Shown piece by piece: positions 58,815 to 64,000 of a stretch of 64,000 bases of DNA. The translations under genes and the position numbers were made by a program. How positions within the stretch are numbered: position 1 is the first letter of the stretch; every line of letters starts with the position of its first letter. The notes beneath the pieces are model-generated. The model was not told the origin of the DNA. It saw only the letters and a list, made by a program, of their open reading frames with translations, and searched no databases. The stretch is from an uncultured Senegalimassilia sp. (GTDB lineage: Bacteria; Actinomycetota; Coriobacteriia; Coriobacteriales; Eggerthellaceae), in assembly GCF_934636665.1 (NCBI RefSeq), contig NZ_CAKUAT010000004.1, forward strand, positions 1-64,000, in the 5' to 3' direction.

Positions 58815-58841
58815 TTAGCAGCGAGATGATGGGAGTGCTAA
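58815..58841 (-). promoter_or_regulatory. CIRCE-like HrcA operator
   Basis: On the - strand a perfect left arm TTAGCACTC is followed by nine bases and a degenerate right arm CGCTGCTAA (consensus GAGTGCTAA, six of nine). TTAGCA and TAATAT stand 18 bases apart here and could be the promoter, so the operator would cover it. Confidence 0.75.
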
Positions 58842-58873
58842 ATATTGCACCGAATCGTAAGAAACGGACACTC

Positions 58874-59980
58874 TCATGCTAGATCGAACAGGGCGCCGTA
58901 GAGCTGATTGCCGCACAACCACCCGCGTTCGGTGGGGCGCCAGCGTCCGTCAACGTGCTCGCACAGCCCTTGCTCGGCAAGCGTATCAAACGTCGCCGGG
59001 GTCTTAGGAAGCAGCTGTGCGGCCCGCTGCACCAGTTCGTCCGAGACACCCTGCGACATACGCATGCCGAGCATCATGTCTTCAGCAGCCATTTCCCTAG
59101 CATCAAGATCATCGGTGACCTGTCCGTCCTGCACGCGCATGCGTCGCTCGGCGTTCTGAGTCATGCTGGCCGCGCTGCGCCCCAGGCCAAGGTAAGGAAC
59201 GCCGGTCCAGTACGCGATGTTGTGACGGCACTCGAACCCGGGTTTCGCGTAGCTTGCCACTTCGTACCGTGCGTATCCGGCCTGCGAGAGGATGCGCTCC
59301 GCCGCCTGCATATGCTCGGCCTCGACGTCATCATCGGGTTCGGCAAGCTGTCCGGATAAGACCATGGCATCGAAGGGAGTATGCGGCTCGATGGTGAGCG
59401 GGTACACGCTGATGTGGGAAACTCCGCAATCAATGGCCGTTCGAACGCTGTCCTCGAATGACTCGATGCTTTGCCCGGGTATACCGCACATAAGGTCGAC
59501 GCTGACGTTTTCGAACCTCTCCCGCGCGCATGCAACAGCCCGCTTCGCCCCTTGCGCATCATGGGCGCGTCCCAAAATTTCAAGCACGTGATCGTCGAAG
59601 CTTTGCACGCCGATGGAGAGCCTGTTCACGCCAAGCGCCCAAATATCGCGGACCATGGAAGGTGTCAGGCTTTCAGGGTTCGCCTCCATGGTGCATTCCA
59701 CATCGGGTTCCAAACGCATGGAAAGCCCTAGGGTATAAAGCAACATAGAGAGCCGCGGCATACCCACATGGGAAGGAGTGCCGCCGCCCAGATACACCGT
59801 CGAGATGTTGCCGAGCTCCCCTTCTTTTGACTTGCGGCGGATTTGCAGGCACAGATCTTCCACGTACTCGTCGATTTGCGGGCTGTCGGCGGGCACGGCG
59901 GCGGTGGCGAAATCGCAATAGCTGCAACGCTTCACGCAAAACGGCAGATGCAGGTACAGCGCACGATAGGGATTATGCAT
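58874..59980 (-). CDS. hemW: Radical SAM protein HemW (heme chaperone type)
   Basis: 368 residues. The cluster motif CVKRCSYCDF (C15, C19, C22) has the Cx3Cx2CxF pattern, and YLGGGTPS and GIPGQSIESF are typical of HemW. It is long confused with coproporphyrinogen dehydrogenase (HemN), but the HemW group is a heme carrier; specificity is inferred. The ATG overlaps the dusB stop by eight bases. Confidence 0.9.
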   Translation of the reverse strand: MHNPYRALYLHLPFCVKRCSYCDFATAAVPADSPQIDEYVEDLCLQIRRKSKEGELGNISTVYLGGGTPSHVGMPRLSMLLYTLGLSMRLEPDVECTMEANPESLTPSMVRDIWALGVNRLSIGVQSFDDHVLEILGRAHDAQGAKRAVACARERFENVSVDLMCGIPGQSIESFEDSVRTAIDCGVSHISVYPLTIEPHTPFDAMVLSGQLAEPDDDVEAEHMQAAERILSQAGYARYEVASYAKPGFECRHNIAYWTGVPYLGLGRSAASMTQNAERRMRVQDGQVTDDLDAREMAAEDMMLGMRMSQGVSDELVQRAAQLLPKTPATFDTLAEQGLCEHVDGRWRPTERGWLCGNQLYGALFDLA

Positions 59981-60944
59981 GGCTTCCCGCAATCTCGAGC
60001 AGCTCGTCGAACACAGCGTCGAAATCGTCCACGCCCACGCAGGCGTTGATCTTCCCACGCGCCGCAGCGGCACCGGGAAGGCCCGTCATATACCACATGG
60101 CGTGCTTGCGCATGCGCACGATATTGCGCCCTTCGCGCTGCGCAAGCAGCCGCGCATGGCGGCGAGCCATGGCGATGCGCTCCTCGACGGTGGGCGCGGC
60201 AGGCTCCGGCAAGCCTGCAAGCGCCGCTGCGGCCTGGGAGAATATCCAGGGATTGCCTTCAGCGGCTCGTGCGATCATAACGGCATCGCAGCCGGTTTGC
60301 CGGGTAATAGCCACGGCATCTGCGCCGCATTTGACGTCGCCGTTGCCGACCACGGGCACATCCACCGCCTGCTTGACGCGCGCAATGACGCCCCAATCAG
60401 CGCACCCGCGATACAGCTGCTCGGCATAACGGCCGTGCACCGCAACCGCAGCGGCCCCGGCATCCTGCATGCGAACCGCGAATTCGGGCGCAGTTTCGCA
60501 GCCCATGGCCCAACCACGGCGAAACTTCACGGTAACGGGATGTTCCACCGCCCGGCTTACCGCAGACACGATGGAGGCGGCCAGGTCCGGATCGCGCATA
60601 AGCGCGCTGCCATCGCCTTTCGTGACGATCTTGCGCGCGGGGCAACCCATGTTGATGTCGATATAGGCAAGATTCTCGCCCATGACCTGCTCGATCCAAG
60701 CAGCTTGAGAAGCCATGGTGTCGGGCTCATGGCCGAACAGCTGCACGGCAACCATATCCTCGCCTTGCGCCAAATCAAGCAGATGACGCGTTTTCTCGTT
60801 GGCATAGGAAAGGCCCTTGGCGGAAACCATTTCGGTATACGTCAGATCGGCACCCTGCTGGCGGCACAGCGTGCGAAACGCCATGTCCGAAACGCCCGCC
60901 ATGGGTGCAAGCAGCAGGCGATGGCGATTAAAGAAATCGTACAT
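59973..60944 (-). CDS. dusB: tRNA-dihydrouridine synthase (DusB type)
   Basis: 323 residues. FMN enzyme that reduces uridines in tRNA. The start LLLAPMAGVSDMAFR and the catalytic C101 in DINMGCPARKI are diagnostic. VQLFGHEPD supports the DusB branch. It is translationally coupled to hemW, and the small membrane-protein gene lies nine bases upstream. Confidence 0.93.
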   Translation of the reverse strand: MYDFFNRHRLLLAPMAGVSDMAFRTLCRQQGADLTYTEMVSAKGLSYANEKTRHLLDLAQGEDMVAVQLFGHEPDTMASQAAWIEQVMGENLAYIDINMGCPARKIVTKGDGSALMRDPDLAASIVSAVSRAVEHPVTVKFRRGWAMGCETAPEFAVRMQDAGAAAVAVHGRYAEQLYRGCADWGVIARVKQAVDVPVVGNGDVKCGADAVAITRQTGCDAVMIARAAEGNPWIFSQAAAALAGLPEPAAPTVEERIAMARRHARLLAQREGRNIVRMRKHAMWYMTGLPGAAAARGKINACVGVDDFDAVFDELLEIAGSHA

Positions 60945-60953
60945 GCGCCCGCC

Positions 60954-61148
60954 CTACATCGCAGACAAGATGCTCACGCCGGAAACCAGCGTGAAGCCGA
61001 GCAGCACGATAAGGGCGATCACTACCACGATGCAGCCCAATCCTGCGGCCTTCGTACCGCCGCGCTGCGCCCGCTCGAGCTCTTCGCGAGCCTTCTTATC
61101 GTCGAACGCGTCGTCCAACCAGTTGTATTCGTCGCGCTTTGCGCCCAT
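60954..61148 (-). CDS. Small single-pass membrane protein
   Basis: 64 residues, not recognised. The first ~32 are charged (DEYNWLDDAFDDKKAREELE) and the last ~30 form one hydrophobic helix (LGCIVVVIALIVLLGFTLV). The ATG at 61148 lies 15 bases after the lepA stop; a TTG nine bases earlier is possible. The tight spacing between lepA and dusB supports a real gene. It may be a membrane tether, but no function is known. Confidence 0.65.
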   Translation of the reverse strand: MGAKRDEYNWLDDAFDDKKAREELERAQRGGTKAAGLGCIVVVIALIVLLGFTLVSGVSILSAM

Positions 61149-61163
61149 ATTCCGCAACAGCCC

Positions 61164-62966
61164 CTAATCGTCGACCTTCAAAATAGCCATGAACGCCTCT
61201 TGCGGCACCTCGACGTTGCCGATGGCCTTCATGCGCTTCTTGCCCTGCTTCTGCTTCTCGAGCAGCTTGCGCTTGCGGCTGATGTCGCCGCCGTAGCACT
61301 TCGCAAGCACGTCCTTGCGCTTGGCCTTCACCGTTTCGCGCGCAAGCACGCGCCCGCCGATGGCGGCCTGAATGGGAACCTCGAACATCTGACGAGGGAT
61401 GATCTCCTTGAGCTTCTCGGTGAGCACGCGGCCGCGATCGTAGGCTTTATCGCGATGCACGATGAAGCTGAGCGCGTCGATGGGCTTGCCGGAAAGCAGG
61501 ATATCGAGTTTTACCAGGTTCGACGGCTTGTACCCATCGAAATCGTAATCAAGGCTGGCGTAGCCTTTGGTATTGGACTTGAGCTTGTCGAAATAGTCCA
61601 TGATGAGCTCGGACAGCGGGATCTCCCACAGCATTTCCACCGTGTGCTGCGACAGGTAATTCATGGTGACGAACGTGCCGCGGCGCGCAACGGTGAGGTC
61701 CATGACGGCTCCGACGTAATCGGGCGGGATGAGGATCTTCGCCTTCAAGTAAGGCTCCTCAATGCGCTCGATCTCGCCGGGGTCGGGCATCTCCTGCGGG
61801 GAATGCAGGCTGATCATCTCGCCGCCTTGGCGGAACACGTGATACTCCACGGAAGGCGCGGTGGCCAGCAGGTCCAGGTTGAACTCGCGCTCCAGGCGCT
61901 CCTTGACCACTTCCATATGCAGCAGGCCCAAAAAGCCTACGCGGAAACCGAAACCGAGCGCATGGGACTTCTCAGGCTCCCAAATAAGCGCCGGGTCGTT
62001 GAGCGACAGTTTCTCAAGCGCCTCTTTGAGCGGCTCGTACTGGTCGGAGTCGATGGGGAACAGGCCGGTATACACCATGGGCTTGGCCTCGCGGTAACCC
62101 GGCAGGGGCTCGTCGACGCCGCCCTCGGCCAACGTGAGCGTATCGCCCACCTTCACCTGGGAAAGGTCCTTCAGGCCGGTGACCAGGTAGCCGACCTCGC
62201 CCACGCCGAGCTGTGGCAGCGGCTCCTCGGCGGGATGGCGCGCTCCCACCTCTTCGGCCAAGATGATCTTGCCGCTGGCCATGAGCTTGAGCTTCTGGCC
62301 CTTGCGCATGGCGCCATCCACCACGCGCACAAGCGCCACGACGCCGCGGTACGGATCGAAGTAGCTATCGAAGATAAGCGCGCGCAGGGGCGCATCGGCG
62401 TTGCCCTGGGGCGCGGGAATGTTGTAGACCACGGCCTCGAGCAGGTCATGGACGCCGACGCCGGTTTTGCCGCTTGCCAGCACGGCATCGTCGGCCGGGA
62501 TGGCAAGACCGTCCTCGATCTCGGCCTTGACGCGCTCGGGTTCGGCACTGGGGAGGTCGATTTTGTTGATGAGCGGGATGATCTCAAGGTTGGCGTTCAT
62601 GGCCATCATGGCGTTGGCCACCGTTTGCGCCTCGACGCCCTGGGTGGCGTCGACCACGAGCACGGCGCCTTCGCATGCGGCCAGGCTGCGGCTGACCTCA
62701 TAGGTGAAGTCGACATGACCCGGCGTGTCGATGAGGTTGAACTGGTAGGTTTCGCCATCATCAGCGGTGTAGTTCACGCGAACGGCCTGGCTTTTGATGG
62801 TGATGCCGCGTTCGCGCTCGATGTCCATGCTGTCAAGCAGCTGGGCCTGCATGTCGCGATGAGCCACGGTGCCGGTCATCTCCAAGACGCGATCGGAGAG
62901 CGTGGACTTACCATGGTCGATATGGGCGATAATGCTGAAGTTTCGGATATGCGATGGGTCGGTCAT
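61164..62966 (-). CDS. lepA: Elongation factor 4 (LepA)
   Basis: 600 residues, standard length. Ribosomal GTPase with G1 AHIDHGKS (14-21), G3 DTPGHVDF and G4 NKIDLPSA. The C-terminal LepA-specific domain ends with RKKLLEKQKQGKKRMK-like basic sequence (KRKLLEKQKQGKKRMK). It is divergent to rpsT with one gene between. The 160-base upstream gap has TAAAAT as a possible -10 and a hairpin GGCGCG-CTGA-CGCGCC. Confidence 0.97.
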   Translation of the reverse strand: MTDPSHIRNFSIIAHIDHGKSTLSDRVLEMTGTVAHRDMQAQLLDSMDIERERGITIKSQAVRVNYTADDGETYQFNLIDTPGHVDFTYEVSRSLAACEGAVLVVDATQGVEAQTVANAMMAMNANLEIIPLINKIDLPSAEPERVKAEIEDGLAIPADDAVLASGKTGVGVHDLLEAVVYNIPAPQGNADAPLRALIFDSYFDPYRGVVALVRVVDGAMRKGQKLKLMASGKIILAEEVGARHPAEEPLPQLGVGEVGYLVTGLKDLSQVKVGDTLTLAEGGVDEPLPGYREAKPMVYTGLFPIDSDQYEPLKEALEKLSLNDPALIWEPEKSHALGFGFRVGFLGLLHMEVVKERLEREFNLDLLATAPSVEYHVFRQGGEMISLHSPQEMPDPGEIERIEEPYLKAKILIPPDYVGAVMDLTVARRGTFVTMNYLSQHTVEMLWEIPLSELIMDYFDKLKSNTKGYASLDYDFDGYKPSNLVKLDILLSGKPIDALSFIVHRDKAYDRGRVLTEKLKEIIPRQMFEVPIQAAIGGRVLARETVKAKRKDVLAKCYGGDISRKRKLLEKQKQGKKRMKAIGNVEVPQEAFMAILKVDD

Positions 62967-63127
62967 GTGCCCTCTTGCTTTCTTAACGCCGTAGTATTGC
63001 GACGGCTACATGACGGGCTTGCCAGGCGCGTCAGCGCGCCGCGGACGATGTATTGCCGCCGTGCAACCATGATGTTTGCATAGAAACTTATTTTACCAGC
63101 TGACGGCCGTTCCCTGCCGCCATAGCA

Positions 63128-63553
63128 CTACAATTCCACGTCAGCGGGCCCTGAAGCATCCGGCGATACCGTGACGAGCTGGGCTTTGACGCTTTGCCCG
63201 TTCACGCAAATCGCCCATGTGCCTTCGGACAGCTGAAGCCGAGCTGAACCGTCGGCCACCTTCGCCGACGAAACCTGCTCGGGGACGAATTTTGAACCGT
63301 CCTGGGAAACGAAGATAGGTTTGCAGACCAGAACCTGTTCGGCAGAGGTTTTGACGGATACGGTTCCGCTAGATTGAATGGCTGACGAAGGTGCGGCAAC
63401 GTCGTAAACCTGTTTCTCGCCCGAATGGCAGCTGGAGCATTCCTGCCCCTGGTCGATAACATCATGTTGGCCAGAACCGCAGCCGACAAGCGCGAACGCC
63501 ATCGCAAGCGCAAACACAGCGCCTGTGGAGATGACAGCCTTTTGAATACCCAT
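63128..63553 (-). CDS. Lipoprotein with one CxxCH (heme c-type) motif
   Basis: 141 residues. The signal peptide ends in the lipobox LVGC (C25). Fourteen residues later comes CSSCH (C39, C42, H43), the attachment motif for a c-type heme. The rest (~95 residues) is a soluble beta-rich part without a known domain (SVKTSAEQVLVCKPIFVSQ). It could be a mono-heme electron carrier, or the motif may be a thiol or metal site; no distal ligand is evident. The gene stands alone between lepA and rpsT. Confidence 0.75.
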   Translation of the reverse strand: MGIQKAVISTGAVFALAMAFALVGCGSGQHDVIDQGQECSSCHSGEKQVYDVAAPSSAIQSSGTVSVKTSAEQVLVCKPIFVSQDGSKFVPEQVSSAKVADGSARLQLSEGTWAICVNGQSVKAQLVTVSPDASGPADVEL

Positions 63554-63929
63554 TATTCAGCCCCTTTTGGATGAAACGTGCTATCGAGTTGTGCATTGTT
63601 CTGCACAACTGCAAATCAACAGGTGCAAAACCGTGCGATATCGGCTATTCTATCTCATTGCGTATCCGGCATATGCGTGCCCTTGCAATCTACGCAGGGC
63701 TTCCGCAGACAAGGCTGCATGAAGGATCATCGTGGTGCCGGGTGGCCGATTGGCTAGCTGAATGGGAAATCCTGTCCATTCCCGCATATGCGTTTATCAC
63801 GCGTATTAAGCGCTTGATCGCATATGCCAATCCGTCACCTGTGCATCTCACCCACTCCTTCGCAGCTGCGCCGAATGCGCAAAGCAAGCCGAAAACGGCG
63901 AAACCACGTTAGAGCGAAGGAGTTTCACA
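63554..63929. other. 376-base gap upstream of rpsT
   Basis: Non-coding. It contains a perfect inverted repeat GTTGTGCA-N6-TGCACAAC (63588-63609) near the lipoprotein start and three GCATATGC octamers at 63669, 63784 and 63820. The promoters of rpsT and of the lipoprotein gene should be here, but I see no clear -35/-10 pair. A weak frame at 63571-63912 lacks coding character. Confidence 0.6.
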
Positions 63930-64000
63930 ATGGCAAACATCAAGAGCCAGAAGAAGCGCAACATCACCAACGAGAAGTCCCGTCAGCGTAACCGCGCCAT
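63930..64000 (+). CDS. rpsT: 30S ribosomal protein S20, 3' end missing
   Basis: Only the first 23 residues are in the window: MANIKSQKKRNITNEKSRQR and on, the typical S20 start. S20 binds 16S rRNA early in assembly. A strong AAGGAG lies seven or eight bases before the ATG. Its divergent position to lepA and hemW is common in Gram-positive genomes. The rest of the gene is past the window end. Confidence 0.93.
   Translation, partial: MANIKSQKKRNITNEKSRQRNRA

Noticed and set aside
59979..63083. Open frame of 1034 codons on + opposite lepA, dusB and hemW
   Set aside because: It is antisense to three well-recognised genes and has no domain. Such long shadow frames come from the strong third-position GC bias.
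63571..63912. Frame of 113 codons on + before rpsT
   Set aside because: No ribosome binding site, no recognisable domain, and codon use unlike neighbours; treated as non-coding.
1..64000. CRISPR arrays, transposons, prophage or tRNA genes
   Set aside because: I looked through the gaps for regular spaced repeats, transposase or phage genes and cloverleaf patterns and found none I can support.

Overview
The window reads as one continuous piece of a GC-rich Gram-positive chromosome. The best guess is the Actinobacteria class Coriobacteriia, probably an Eggerthellaceae-type anaerobe (inference). Supporting points are an Ech-type energy-converting [NiFe] hydrogenase, an indolepyruvate:ferredoxin oxidoreductase with phenylacetate-CoA ligases, menA, an SpoVS homologue beside RNase Y, RNase J, HrcA/CIRCE control and LexA boxes of the Gram-positive form GAAC-N4-GTTC. 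No tRNA, rRNA, IS element, prophage or CRISPR array was recognised.

Layout. (1) 1-5350, + strand: the echABCDEF hydrogenase operon; echA is cut by the window start. echD carries an unusual repeat-rich C-terminal extension. (2) 5466-8434, +: a CDP-alcohol phosphatidyltransferase and a VanW-family membrane protein. (3) 8512-16337, +: an aromatic 2-oxoacid module in mirrored order, paaK-ACT then iorA-iorB-ACT-paaK, with a D-Ala-D-Ala carboxypeptidase and a zinc-ribbon/FHA protein between the halves. gluQ follows. (4) 17298-23092, mostly - strand and visibly more AT-rich: several uncharacterised membrane or lipoproteins, menA, a DUF2974-type hydrolase, a thioesterase, dut and nrdR. (5) 23093-24146: a divergent SOS switch, with lexA on + and a small tail-anchored protein on -, sharing two LexA boxes. 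(6) 24274-62966, - strand: a long housekeeping block: hflX, dapF, miaA, miaB, spoVS, a GHKL ATPase, rny, recX, recA, a pgsA-cinA fusion, rimO, yajQ, a RodZ-like protein, ftsK, rnj, dapA, dapB, pnp, rpsO, a TSCPD protein, recO, a PASTA protein, era, dgkA, ybeY, phoH, mtaB, rsmE, dnaJ, hrcA, hemW, dusB, a small membrane protein and lepA. (7) 63128-64000: a lipoprotein with one CxxCH motif (-) and the start of rpsT (+).

How the genes fit together. The ferredoxin-linked hydrogenase and the ferredoxin-reducing 2-oxoacid oxidoreductase can be coupled: arylpyruvate oxidation reduces ferredoxin, and Ech reoxidises it with H2 formation and ion pumping (inference from known family chemistry). The DNA-damage part is coherent: LexA boxes at lexA and its divergent small gene, and a near-consensus box inside the recA promoter. 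The block from lepA to ftsK is a standard translation, RNA-processing and envelope set seen in many Gram-positive bacteria. The most novel-looking items are the EchD repeat tail, the SOS-controlled tail-anchored protein, the PgsA-CinA fusion, the uncharacterised GHKL ATPase next to RNase Y, and several long palindromes between genes.
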